Origin: Diplonema japonicum
Taxonomy: Eukaryota > Euglenozoa > Diplonemea > Diplonemida > Diplonemidae
Direction: 5' to 3'
Assembly: GCA_964019335.1 (NCBI GenBank)
Contig: OZ025672.1
Span: 496,001-560,000, forward strand
Length of the DNA stretch: 64,000 nucleotides
A program made the position numbers and the translations under genes. The notes beneath the pieces were generated by a model. That model did not search any database. It had not been told where the DNA came from and was given only the letters and a program-made list of their open reading frames with translations. How positions within the stretch are numbered: the first letter of the stretch is position 1; each line of letters starts with the position of its first letter. Below are positions 11,361-21,198 of the stretch, piece after piece.

Positions 11361-13268
11361 ATGAGCTGCGAGCACGGGCAGCTGGCGAAGAGGAGGCAGA
11401 CCTCGGGGTCCTGCCTGGGCTGTGGCGTGCCGACGACGGGGACGGGGAAGAGGTGGACGTGCCTGGAGTGCGGCGCCTTCTTCTGCACCGAGTGCAAGGC
11501 GGCCGGCACCCCCTCACCTGTGAAGAGGGAGAAGAGGGACAAGGCACCGAAGTCGAGGGAGGCTAAGAACCTCATGCAGGCCTACGACGCGTCCACGCTT
11601 GAGGCCACGAAGGTCCCGCTCCCAGACGACAGGACCGAAGCCGCCGCCTCCGCGGACAACTACGCCGCCGTCCACGCGGCCTACAAAGCAGCCGCCTCAG
11701 CGGACCGTAACACCACAGCTCCTGTGGCCAACAACACCGCCACATCTGTGGCCAACAACGCCGCCGCTTCTGCGGCCACCGCCACATCTGTGGCCAACGA
11801 CGCCGCCGTCTCTTCGGCCCATAACACCACCGCCTCCGCCTCTGCGGCCCATAACAACACCGCCGCCTCTGCGGCCAACAACACCGCCTCCACAAAGGCC
11901 GACAACGCTGCTACAGCCTCCTGGGAGGAGAAGCGAATCACGCTGGTTCCTGAGCTCTGGGACGGAGAAGTGGTCCACCCGTCGAAGACGGAGGGCAAAA
12001 CCCGAGGCGTCATCCTCACGACGAATCCCGAGGTCTTCCTCAAATACCACACCGCCGCACACGGGTCTTGGACCGTGCTCTCTATGAAGGCCTTCGCCGG
12101 GTCGTCGTCCGCCACCTTGTTCACAAAGCAAGGTATCAAAACCCTGCACCTTGTCGAACTGACAGGCAACGGTTCCTCCCCCCCGAAGTATGCAGCCCCA
12201 AAGGCGGTACAAGCGACAGCAGCCACCGAGGCCGTCCTCTACATGAGGGTCAAGGCTGACTCAATGGACGAGGCGAGGAAGACGGCTCTCGCTCACGGGA
12301 GGAAGGTCGAAACAGGCCTGAAGGAAACAGCCGTGTTCCCCAGCCGAGACGCCCCTGTACCTCTGAGCAGAAGGGGCCCCAACACCCTCTCGCACAAGGT
12401 CGGCATGAGGGTGCGGACGACCAGCCTCCACGCACTCCTCCGCAAGTCTGGGGATGGCTACCTGATCGAGGTCCCAAGGCACACGCTTCCGACCGAGGCG
12501 GTACCTGTTCCGGCATCCACCATCGGCGAGGCGTTCCAGATGGCGCTCAAGGCTGGTGGACCCGCCCTAGGTGTCATGTCGGTCAAGGGAGGGTGGGCGA
12601 TCAGGTGCGCCTCCGGTGACACAGCCGAACTCCAAGAGGCACTCGCTTCATGCGACATCGATGTGACGATGTCCCAGAAGTACGTCTTGGAGGGTGTCCC
12701 CGGCCACGTCTGCCAGGAGGAAGCGGACGTGATCCCGAAGGACATGGGCTGGAATGCCAGGGTGGTGGGCAGGAGGTACGCCAGGGTCGACGGCAAAAAG
12801 GTCATGTTCCTGCAGGTTGTCGCCTCAGAGCCCCCGCCGTTCCCGATCTTCCAATACGGGGACAGGCTCCTGAGGTGCCACGCTAAAGGCAGCTTCCCGG
12901 AGGCCTTTGTCAGGACCCTCCCGAAGAAGGAGAAGGCACATCCCGAGAAGAAGAAGGAACAGCAGGAGGCCCACCAGACCACTCCCCCTACCAAAGGAAG
13001 GACAGCTGCCGAGGTGGTCAGGAACGCACCCTCCACACCCGACCCGAAGGGAAAGAAGAAGACCACGGGCAGCAAGGCAAAGGGCAGCGCCCCCTCCGGG
13101 ACCAAGCGGGAGAACCCGACCTCCGAATTCAGTGCGGAGTTCGTGGAGGAGGTCGTGAGGCAGGTTCTCGCGATACTGCTGAAGGGGGGCCCGTCGGAGT
13201 CCAAACAGACAAGCGCTAAGCCCCCAGGCTCACCAAAGACGCCCTCGGGGCGACATCGCCTGCGGTGA
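11361..13268 (+). CDS. LINE ORF1 protein (zinc-binding N-terminus, Ala/Thr/Asn repeats)
   Basis: Open frame of 635 residues from the ATG at 11361. Upstream codons in the same frame are a charged Arg/Gln/Gly repeat, so a longer start is possible. The N-terminus has paired cysteines (CLGC, CLECGAFFCTEC) suggesting a zinc-binding fold. Residues about 95-190 are a degenerate Ala-Asn-Thr repeat. The middle resembles LINE ORF1 nucleic-acid-binding proteins in general layout only. The C-terminus is Lys/Pro-rich. The frame ends abruptly where it meets the last motif of the ORF2 endonuclease, so its natural end and the ORF1-ORF2 junction appear to be deleted. Confidence 0.7.
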   Translation: MSCEHGQLAKRRQTSGSCLGCGVPTTGTGKRWTCLECGAFFCTECKAAGTPSPVKREKRDKAPKSREAKNLMQAYDASTLEATKVPLPDDRTEAAASADNYAAVHAAYKAAASADRNTTAPVANNTATSVANNAAASAATATSVANDAAVSSAHNTTASASAAHNNTAASAANNTASTKADNAATASWEEKRITLVPELWDGEVVHPSKTEGKTRGVILTTNPEVFLKYHTAAHGSWTVLSMKAFAGSSSATLFTKQGIKTLHLVELTGNGSSPPKYAAPKAVQATAATEAVLYMRVKADSMDEARKTALAHGRKVETGLKETAVFPSRDAPVPLSRRGPNTLSHKVGMRVRTTSLHALLRKSGDGYLIEVPRHTLPTEAVPVPASTIGEAFQMALKAGGPALGVMSVKGGWAIRCASGDTAELQEALASCDIDVTMSQKYVLEGVPGHVCQEEADVIPKDMGWNARVVGRRYARVDGKKVMFLQVVASEPPPFPIFQYGDRLLRCHAKGSFPEAFVRTLPKKEKAHPEKKKEQQEAHQTTPPTKGRTAAEVVRNAPSTPDPKGKKKTTGSKAKGSAPSGTKRENPTSEFSAEFVEEVVRQVLAILLKGGPSESKQTSAKPPGSPKTPSGRHRLR

Positions 13269-16200
13269 CTTCAACGCCCACCACACACCCCTTCAATTCG
13301 AGGTCCCCCTACTGAGGCCGACTAGGAGAGCATACGCGCCTGAGTTGTACAACTACCGGAAGGCAGACTGGGAAGCGTTCCAGAACTTTGTAGACGGGAG
13401 GCTGGACGGTTGCAAACAGGTCACGACCTTCGCCAAGAGGATCCAAGAAGCCCTGAGCGAAGCCGCAACAAGGCACATACCTCGGCACGGGTGTTTCACC
13501 GAGAGGAAGCCATGGTGGAACAGCGAACTGGACACGGCCTTTGAAGAAAGGGACACCCTCAGAGACGCCATCCTCAGGGGGGAATCCGAAGATCACGCAG
13601 GGCTCGCTGGGCTCAACAATGCAGTCAACGAGACGGTGAAGGCATCCAAAGAGAAGTCATGGAGGAGCCTCTGCTCCAAGTTCAGCTCCTCCAAGAACTT
13701 GCCTGCGGCATTCAAAGCAGTCAAGGAGCTCGACGGCAGGTCATGGAGGCCACCGATGCCCCCCCTTCAACACGGCGACGCTCTTCTCACAGGCAACAAG
13801 GCTAGGGCCGATCGTCTCGGACGCTACTACGAGACGATCTGCGGAGACGACACTGTCCCTGGTCTCGACACAACAGGACAGACGCAGGAACCCTACGAGG
13901 GCGGAACGGGCTACTTCACGATGGACGAACTGCTGAGACAACTGCTCAGGACGAGAACGAAGAGTGCTGCAGGCGACGATGGAGTCTTCAACGTGATGCT
14001 GATGCGTCTGGGTAGGGAATCCCTGAGAATCGTTCTACAGCTGTTCAATCTCTCCTGGGCGAGCGGGCAAGTTCCGGACACGCACGAAGATTGAGTCCTA
14101 CCGCCCCATCAGCCTGACGAGCTGCCTCGGCAAGCTCATGGAAAGGATGGTCGAGGCCCGCGTGACGTATCTACTTGACTCCCCGACAACGATGGTAGAG
14201 GGACTTCACCCCGCCCAGGCTGGCTTCAGGAAAGGGAGGTCCACCGAGGAGCAGGTTGCCGCCATCGTGCAGCATGTGACGATAAAAAGGAACGCCGAAG
14301 TTAAGGAGGCATGCCTCACCATACTCTTTGACTTCTCAAAGGCGTTCGACAGGGTCAACCACGAGGCACTCAGAAGATGTCTCAGAAGCGCTTCCCTACG
14401 GCCTACACCAGGTGGGTTTCCTCCTTCCTAACGTCCAGAACAGCGAGGGTAGTCGTGGAGGGTGTCAAGGGGACCCCTTACAAAATCAAGAGTGGTTGCC
14501 TCAAGGTTCTGTACTCGGTCCAGTGCTGTTCACCATCTTCGTGGACGACCTAGCGAGGGAACTTGAGGGTCTGGCTGGGCTCTCCACGATCTACGCGGAC
14601 GACGTCGCGGTAGTAGTCTCTGCCACAACAAGGACTGAGCTCGAGGCCAGGGCCACGGCGGTAGTGGGTGCAGTCGAAGACTGGTGTACACGATGGGGGA
14701 TGCAGTTGAGCAGGGAGAAGACGCTGTACGTCCCCACCCCCAAATGCGAACCGTACGACTTCCACGTCTACTTCCCCTCGACCGGGGCGACGCATCCGGG
14801 CTTCGAATTCCAGCCGCTGGAGCTCAATGGCCGACTCATCGCCGGGGGACCTACTCACCTGATCGGGAGGAGGCTCCTGTCCGTTAACCGCACGGCCACG
14901 ACACGACGCGACGTCTCTGCACTCGTCTCCAAAGGGCTGGTGTATGAATTCTCCACGGCCGTCCCCGTCGCGAGGCGTGATAGGGCCAAGTATCTAGGGG
15001 TCATCCTTGACGCTGACTTGTCTTTCGGTGCCCATGCCCGCGACATCATCGAGAGATACGACAAACGAATTCGCATACTGCGGCTCCTCTCCGGCTCGTC
15101 CTGGGGCAGTTCCGCAGCATCACTCAGGTCCTTGTACCTGGCCTACGTCCTACCGGTGTTCACCTACTCGATTGGCATCTTCTTCGCACTGATGTCTGCT
15201 CAAGACAGGAAGGCACTGTGCATGAGGCACGATGAGGCAGCCCGACGAATCACGGGGTGCGTCAAGAACACCTCCACCTCGGCTGTACTGTGTGAGGCCC
15301 GCTTGCGCCCGCTCGACCTGGTGGCCGACGCTGCTTCTGCCATTCTACTGCAGAGGGCACTGAGGTGGGTGGGAACCCCGGTGAACAGGGTGGTCAGGGG
15401 TGCAGCTACCGCAGGATGGGCCTTGGGAGCGCTGAAGGCGACGAGGAGTTCTGGGCTGAGTGCGGTTGCTTCCCTACCGCTAGGGCCTGATACGGACAGA
15501 GCCCCCCCCTGGGCGGAAGGCATCCACGTCGATCCCTACGCCACCGACACCAGGAGGACACTCCCCGACGATGTGAGGGCGGCAGCGGCTGCGGAAAAGC
15601 TGGACGAGATCCCAAGCGGCGCTCTGGTAGTGTACACGGACGGCTCGGTGATAAGGGGGAGAGGGGGAGCTGGGGTTGCCCTCAGAGTCCCCGACATGGA
15701 CCTCACCCTTACCACCTCTCACGGGGCCGGCATGGTCTCCACACCCATGTGCGCCGAGGGCACCGCTATCCTGATGGGGCTGAAGGAGGCTGCGGAGGTG
15801 TACAAAACGGTCGTGAACCTGAGGGGCCGCCCTCTCTACCTGCTGACCGACTCACAGACGATGCTGCGGAGGCTCGCTGGAGTCCCCGGACAGCAGAGGG
15901 AGTCCACGGACAGACGGATCTGGGATGCCGCTTCCTGGCTCAGGGCCAAACGCTCTGGTGATGTGCACTTCTGGTACATCCCCTCCCACTGCGGTGTGAC
16001 GGGGAACGAGCTCGCCGACGGAGCGGCCAGGGACGGGCTGTCGAAGTCGCCTTGCGGGGTTAGCTACCGCTCCAGCAAGGCGGCCATAAAAGCGTGGCTG
16101 AGAGGAAGGTCGCGTGCGAGATACAACAGCGACTCCCCCGGCCACCACCGCCTCGTCACCGGTGGCGAATGTCTCTCTCTCCCACCACTCAGTAGGAGGG

Positions 16201-16526
16201 ATGAGGTCCTGATCATTCGGCTCCGGACCGGACACACGCCTTTGATGAGGGGGTACCTCCAGCTCAAGGGACCCCTGAGGGCTGAGGGGAGTCATCACCT
16301 CACCTGCCCCGCCTGCAACGTTCAATCACCGCTCGACGCTGATCACCTGCTGAGGGGCTGTCATTCTCTGGCTCCCACAGCTAAGTCCTTCTACGACACT
16401 GGGCTGCCGCTCCGCGCGCTGCTTTCCAAGCACTCCGCCGAGGTCTGCGCCTTCATCGAGGCCTCCGGGCTCTTATCATGGTCTGAGTGTGGGATCTTCC
16501 CCCCGGCCGACGCAGCACAAGGGTGA
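13250..16526 (+). pseudogene. LINE ORF2 remnant: endonuclease end, reverse transcriptase, RNase H, zinc knuckle
   Basis: At the 5' end only ACGDFNAHH of the APE-type endonuclease remains, followed by sequence that normally lies past its end. The reverse transcriptase has ESYRPISLTS, AGFRKGRSTEEQ, ILFDFSKAFDRVNH, LPQGSVLGPVLF and IYADD, but these fall in different frames. Breaks are near 14090 (loss of some codons before TRTKIESYRP) and near 14430-14500 (shift before LPQGSVLGP). From about 14500 the frame is open to 16526. RNase H residues look intact: TDGS near 15640, CAEGTA near 15750, LTDSQ near 15850 and the ELADGAA region near 16010. A Cys/His knuckle (CPAC...H...C) lies near the C-terminus. 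Confidence 0.85.
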
Positions 16527-16559
16527 TCGTGAGCCCATTATAGACCCCCCCCCTACCCC

Positions 16560-16880
16560 TTTGTCCCCCCCCCCCCCCCCCCCACACACACACTCACACG
16601 CAAATGGGCCAAGAAACAACCTCCCGGGAGGCAGCCACAGGGAAGGCCGGGAGGGCGCAGGGCGCAGCAAGAGAACGCCCCTGCGTTCAGCCTCGAGGGG
16701 ACCGCCCCGAATGTAATCAGCCAGGTCGGCTGTCCCAGGAAGGGGGAACGGAGCACCGAAGGGAAGGTTCAGCCCACGTGGTGGCCCTCTCGGTTACTCC
16801 AGACAAAAGACTGGACACACCCCACACCCCTCCCCCCACCCCCAGTTTCCCCCCAGTGGTTTTTATTGCAAAAAAAAAAC
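16560..16880 (+). repeat. LINE 3' UTR with poly-C/CA tract, shared with the copy at 10925-11195
   Basis: The two 3' UTRs align over about 270 nt with scattered differences. This one starts with a C run and CACACA tract, contains a GGCCGGGAGGGCGCAGG block, and ends in CCCCAGTGGTTTTTATTGC plus A residues. The shared terminal hexamer before the A tail is probably the recognition end for the LINE reverse transcriptase. Confidence 0.75.
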
Positions 16881-17780
16881 CGGGAATGCCAAGACGAAAA
16901 GAGGATCGACCAAAGGAGTCAGATCTTCGGTAGCTCCCTTCCTTCCCTCAAAGTCCTCCTGTCCACCGACGCCTGTAAGACCGCCCAGCTCTTGGAGCGG
17001 CAGGGAACATTGTGAAAAAACTTATAAATTATAATATATTATACTCTCCAAACATTGAGGTCTGAAGTTGTTAAACGACTTCAGACAGCAATTGTTTCTA
17101 ACTCAATCTCTCGACTCTGGTTTCACTCCTATCCTTTCTTTTCACCTCCCTCCCCAGTGTCTTCCCTTATTTTCCATTACCAGGCCCCTGTCCCCCGCCC
17201 CCAGTGTTATTCAAATTTTCCACTCACCTTTCATATAGAAAGAAAAAAGAAAAAAAAAAAAAAAAAAAAAAAAAAAAGGACAGATGATTCTTCGGTGTAC
17301 ACAATCGAGCTTGATTTGAATTCCTTTATTTTGAGAAAAAAAAAAAAAAAACTGAAGAACGAAACTTAATTGAATTGAATTTATTGGCTCCCGAAAGCCC
17401 AACAAGTCCAGCAGACGGTGGAGTTTCACAGTCAGCTGGTTAATTTTTCACAATTGAAACTCCTCCAAAGTTCTTAAAATCTGGGAGGTCGTCTCTTGTT
17501 ACTAGAGGCGGCTAATGCCTCGAGACCCAGGTGCTGCCTGGTGGGTGGGATCGGTTTTATTTTATTATGAAAAGAGCGTGGTGAGGGGGTCCAAGTAATT
17601 TACTACAGGGAGCAGCGGACCAGGACCCCTCGACCAATGGCTCAGTAACAGAGACTGCTTTTCACGAATCACTTTCAAACACCTCTCTTGGTTTGAAGTG
17701 ATGTCCCTTTCCCTTTGGTTTTCTCTACTCCCCTTCGATCCTCCCGCCTGGTAGTGGAATATTTATTATTATTACCACCG
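16881..17780. other. Gene-free spacer with a possible second retroelement end
   Basis: AT-rich sequence with an A run at 17246-17278 and moderately complex sequence from 17440 to 17760. No open frame or RNA gene recognised. Read on the minus strand, 17368-17560 looks like the 3' end of an element finishing in repeated ATTCA units. Confidence 0.45.
17368..17560 (-). mobile_element. Possible 3' end of a non-LTR element or SINE, minus strand
   Basis: On the minus strand, moderately GC-rich sequence ends in GGAGCCAATAAATTCAATTC, a short tandem ATTCA tail. Such microsatellite tails are common at the ends of some non-LTR elements. There is no coding sequence and no second copy in the window, so this rests on form alone. 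Confidence 0.3.
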
Positions 17781-18099
17781 GCGTCAGGCTAGCCTTCGGG
17801 CTAGTGGTAGTCTGGCCGGCTACCAATCCCCAAGGCCCGGGATCGATTCCCTCCTCTCGGTATCTTTCGGGGAGTCGACCCGTGATCTCTTCCTCTCACA
17901 TCATCTCCAACGCCAACATTCGGCTCTGGGCGGGGCCAACAAATCCTTCCACGGTGGAATAACGCAGAAGGCGGCTCGATCCGCAAGTGACCACTGGCCT
18001 CTAGGCAACCAGTTAAAAACAGAACCGTCCCCCATAGGGATGGGCAGTAAAGGAACACTATGGCAGGAAAACCAGGGTTTCCGATACAAGTGCACTTAT

Positions 18100-18137
<38 letters not shown>
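17781..18137 (+). mobile_element. tRNA-derived SINE with poly-A tail
   Basis: About 320 nt of unique sequence ending in a 35-nt A tail (18103-18137). The head has pol III promoter-like elements: CTAGTGGTAGTCTGGC (A box region, near 17801) and GGCCCGGGATCGATTCCC (B box region, near 17838). Both match the real tRNA-Gly(GCC) that begins 9 nt after the tail, where the same segments read CTAGTGGTAGAATGGC and GGCCCGGGTTCGATTCCC. The body after the head is not tRNA-like. A 5-bp ACCAC lies on both sides (17774-17778 and 18137-18141) and may be a target-site duplication. The unique part ends TATAGC plus A, similar to TATTGC plus A of the LINE. Confidence 0.75.
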
Positions 18138-18139
<2 letters not shown>

Positions 18140-18145
18140 ACTGCA

Positions 18146-18216
18146 GCGTAAATGGTCTAGTGGTAGAATGGCTCCCTGCCACGGAGTCGGCCCGGGTTCG
18201 ATTCCCGGTTTACGCA
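18146..18216 (+). tRNA. tRNA-Gly (anticodon GCC)
   Basis: A 71-nt cloverleaf. Acceptor arm GCGTAAA pairs with TTTACGC, the anticodon arm CTCCCTGCCACGGAG presents GCC, the T arm is CCGGGTTCGATTCCCGG, and the discriminator is A. No intron. A T run follows at once. Plus strand, opposite to the protein genes. Confidence 0.95.
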
Positions 18217-18223
18217 TTTTTTT
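18217..18223 (+). terminator. Pol III T-run terminator of tRNA-Gly(GCC)
   Basis: Seven T residues directly after the discriminator base, the normal RNA polymerase III stop. Confidence 0.8.
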
Positions 18224-18248
18224 CCACCCTAAATGAAACACCAATTTC

Positions 18249-18992
18249 CTACAAAATAAAAGCTTCTGACTGGATTAAGGGGTGTTTTTTGCTGTCCTCG
18301 TGTTGGGTCTCCTGAACAGCGATGTTGAGACGTGGGGTGACGGGTTTCATAAAAGTGTAAAGGGCAGCTGAGGTGAGAACAAGACCGAGGGCACAGAGGG
18401 TTGCGATGATAGCGATGAGATATGACGGGAAAACCTTGTTGGTTTTGCCAGGGTAAACGAAGGTGCTCGACGGTGCAGGGGTGCAATTGGATTGAACACC
18501 AGGATGAGATGCAAGCAGCTTGGGGTCCGGCAATATGAGAGCATGAGCAGTTACGTTTGGAGAAGGAGGAAGGAAAGGGGTTATCGCTGGTGCAATGAAG
18601 CAAGTGAAGTGCCATGCACCACACTGTTGAAAGGAGCACCCCAGTGCATATACGTCATCATTAATCAGAACAGACAAATTATAGCCGGTGCTCCAGTCCT
18701 CAATACACGTTTGTGCCACTGTTACATTTTCCATTGCGCTGCAGTTGGCGTGACAATCGCAATCAAGTCTTTCAAGTGCGTCATATGTGCTGGTTAATTT
18801 ATCGCTTTCCGCTCTGTCGTTGCTCACGCAGCCTTCATTGTTGGCTTTCCCCTCCAATTCCACATCCCACATCAATGCATAAACACCACCTAGCATCACG
18901 CGCCTCTCGTTAATTGATTCCAGCGTCACTTGGCCCCACTCGGGTACATTGCACCCTATCACCACTGACAACACGAAGATGAGAAGTCCCAT
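18249..18992 (-). CDS. Small type I membrane protein, Cys-rich ectodomain, unknown function
   Basis: 247 residues from the ATG at 18992. Residues 1-14 are a hydrophobic signal-like start. The ectodomain has about a dozen cysteines, including a DCDCHANC cluster near residue 80, and several N-X-S/T sites. One hydrophobic span (about residues 190-217) is followed by a short tail with no motif. The start lies only 146 nt below the stop of the IQ-motif gene, consistent with a shared primary transcript; a possible acceptor (CACGCGCAG) lies about 40 nt upstream of the ATG. I recognise no family. Confidence 0.75.
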   Translation of the reverse strand: MGLLIFVLSVVIGCNVPEWGQVTLESINERRVMLGGVYALMWDVELEGKANNEGCVSNDRAESDKLTSTYDALERLDCDCHANCSAMENVTVAQTCIEDWSTGYNLSVLINDDVYALGCSFQQCGAWHFTCFIAPAITPFLPPSPNVTAHALILPDPKLLASHPGVQSNCTPAPSSTFVYPGKTNKVFPSYLIAIIATLCALGLVLTSAALYTFMKPVTPRLNIAVQETQHEDSKKHPLIQSEAFIL

Positions 18993-19138
18993 TCAATGTT
19001 GTCCTAATCACTCTGCTGTCATCTTGCAGTCCGCCGTCCTGCGCGTGATTTTTTTAAAGTGGGGCAAACGAATACTAAAAAAGATTACTTACAGAAGTGT
19101 AAATGGTATAGAACAGAAAAAGGAAACAACAAGAATTG

Positions 19139-20281
19139 TCACCGGTTTTTCTTACGGGACTGTAACTTAACCTGCCACAGCTTGGTCACCACGAAGGCGG
19201 TGCGCTTGACAAGTGTGAAGTTTTTGCGGATGCGTTCTTCTTCCTTGAAATGTCTCTCCATCTCGGCTTTGAACCGACCAAGCGTGCCGCGAAGCACTCT
19301 CTGGATGGTGATGACAGCGAAGATGGTTGCCTCTCGCTTCGCGATCTCCGCCTTGTTCTTGAAGAACAAGGCCATGAATCGAACCCTGCGGTAGCGCCGG
19401 TAGCATTGTTGGATCGTGACGGCGGCTGCGTCTTGCCGTGCAGATAGGATGGCAGCAGCTTTCTTTCTCTCCTGGCGCAGGATGATAACCCTTCGCCGTG
19501 CGAGGATGCGTCTCCACCAGCATTGAATCGCGGTGGCAGCCAGCCTGCCAGTCGAAACGTATATGAGAAGCGCCTCGATACAGTGCGGGTCCTCGGAATT
19601 GATCTCTGTTCGCTTCACTGTTGAGAGTTTTATAACTGACGCACGTGACGTTTTACGCACTTTGTGTGCCCTGATGACCTCGAACCATTTGTTCCTCCTT
19701 TCCACGTACTTTTTGAAACATCTTTGGATAGTCAGTGCTGTTTTGTTGGCCTGCATCTGGTTTGCCCTGTCGACTCTCTTCGAGTTGACACTGTCGTGGT
19801 GAATGCGGGCTAGGCTGCAGCGTGCGGCCATACCGCGAGAAAAGCGCAAGAGACTCGTTTGTGCTTCATTGATTTCCTCCAATTCTTGTTTCATCACGAT
19901 GAGTTTATGGGCTTTGCACCGTGCTGCGCGTCTCCAATCTACTTCGAAACGTGCGTTGTAAGCTCGCCAGCCGCTTTGTATTGTGGCGGCACACCTTGTA
20001 AGGTGGCTGATGTTGTCGGTGTCATCCTGCACGAAAGCATCGACCTCTTGTTCCAAGGATACTACCTTCGACGCTTGCTTTTCTCGCTCGACCTGTACCC
20101 GCCTCGTCGTAGCAAGGCGGCGCCCTTTTCTCCCCCTTTCGACCTTCTGAATACGTAATGCTGCTTGTCTGCGTTTCTCTCTTTTCTCTTCGTGTTTGTC
20201 TTGTAACATCCTCCACCGCAATTCGAACCGAGACGCATTCGCCCTCCATGCGCACTGTACCCTGCGCGCTTCTACTTCCAT
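19139..20281 (-). CDS. IQ-motif protein, probable calmodulin binder
   Basis: 380 residues from the ATG at 20281, basic and almost entirely helical. At least six IQ-like units can be seen, for example AATIQSGWRAYNARF, ALTIQRCFKKYVERR, ATAIQCWWRRILARR and AVTIQQCYRRYRRVR; such units bind calmodulin or myosin light chains in a Ca-dependent or apo form. No motor or kinase domain is present. A classic acceptor (TTTCCCCTTTACCACAG) ends 7 nt before the ATG at 20289-20290, supporting this start, although the sequence opens in the middle of an IQ-like unit, so an upstream cis exon cannot be excluded. Probable cytoskeletal role is an inference. Confidence 0.8.
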   Translation of the reverse strand: MEVEARRVQCAWRANASRFELRWRMLQDKHEEKREKRRQAALRIQKVERGRKGRRLATTRRVQVEREKQASKVVSLEQEVDAFVQDDTDNISHLTRCAATIQSGWRAYNARFEVDWRRAARCKAHKLIVMKQELEEINEAQTSLLRFSRGMAARCSLARIHHDSVNSKRVDRANQMQANKTALTIQRCFKKYVERRNKWFEVIRAHKVRKTSRASVIKLSTVKRTEINSEDPHCIEALLIYVSTGRLAATAIQCWWRRILARRRVIILRQERKKAAAILSARQDAAAVTIQQCYRRYRRVRFMALFFKNKAEIAKREATIFAVITIQRVLRGTLGRFKAEMERHFKEEERIRKNFTLVKRTAFVVTKLWQVKLQSRKKNR

Positions 20282-21118
20282 CAACAAACTGTGGTAAAGG
20301 GGAAAAAAAAGAAGAAACAAATGGTAGATCTTTAAAAATAGGGGAAAGAAACAAAGGAGCAGAAAGAAAGCACGCCATGCAACCGTTACCTTTTTTTTTT
20401 TTTTTTTTTTTTTGAAAAAAAGGCCATGTCTAAGGGCAAATCCCACTTGAGGACCACCCTTAAACTGTATGCTGGATGCTCTCTCTCTTTTTTTTTTTTT
20501 TTTTTTTTTTTGATACGACAAAAGAAATTGGAACCGAAGATGAAAGAAAAAAAAACCCCTTCCCGTGTAAAAAAAAGGGGGGGGGGGGATGAAATGGCTG
20601 TTTAACGTGAGCAAACGCACTCTCAGCCAAACACAAAGAAAGAAAGTAAAGTATCAGTATGCACCTGGAAGGAAAGAAAAAAAAAAAAAAAAAAAAAACG
20701 AAGACCTCCTTTTTCTTTTTCTTTTTTGCTAGTACAGTGCTAATAAAAAAAAAACTTTAAAAAGTACCATATTTTACTTTTGCACATTAGACCGAACGAA
20801 CCAAAAAGGGGTCCAAAGACTATTAGTTAGCCAGCACAGTTGGTTTCATTTATACAGAGGAAGCCGCAGGCAAGGCTTTTGACCATGGTGTTTCTTTCAA
20901 GTCTTAGTACGGCGAACAGCAACAACAACAGGTTAGAACAAGGGGATAGGTTCTGTTTCTATCTGATTTCAAATTCATATTCCTCCTCCCCTCTCATGAT
21001 CAGGAAAAAGAATCCCTCTTCCTTTTGTTTCCCTCCCGCAAGTAGTCTTATTTTTTAAAAAAATAAAGTAGCGTCCATAACCGGACTTTTACCCCGTGCG
21101 AAAGGAGAAGAGAAAAAA

Positions 21119-21152
<34 letters not shown>

Positions 21153-21198
21153 AGAAAGAAAGGGGAAGAGAGCAAGCTCATATCATTCCGTGTGTTTA
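20282..21198. other. Gene-free spacer, homopolymers
   Basis: T runs at 20390-20413 and 20489-20510, an A run at 20674-20698, a G run at 20578-20588 and a GAA microsatellite at 21120-21160. A more complex block at 20740-21060 carries no coding signal. Nothing else supported. Confidence 0.65.

Larger units (their letters stand above)
11217..16880 (+). mobile_element. Non-LTR retrotransposon (LINE) with RNase H, internally deleted
   Basis: A 5.7 kb LINE in the + direction: ORF1 (11361-13268), ORF2 with remnants of endonuclease, reverse transcriptase, RNase H and a zinc knuckle (13250-16526), and a 3' UTR ending in TTTTATTGC plus A residues near 16880. An RNase H domain behind the reverse transcriptase is typical of the I/ingi superfamily, which includes trypanosome ingi. 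Its GC content is much higher than the host spacers. It starts immediately after the A tail of another copy. Several deletions and frameshifts in ORF2 mean it cannot be autonomous now. The 5' boundary is approximate. Confidence 0.9.

Noticed and set aside
11681-12226. Minus-strand open frames inside the LINE
   Set aside because: Mirror images of the Ala/Asn/Thr repeat of ORF1; no motif, and the plus frame is continuous with the element.
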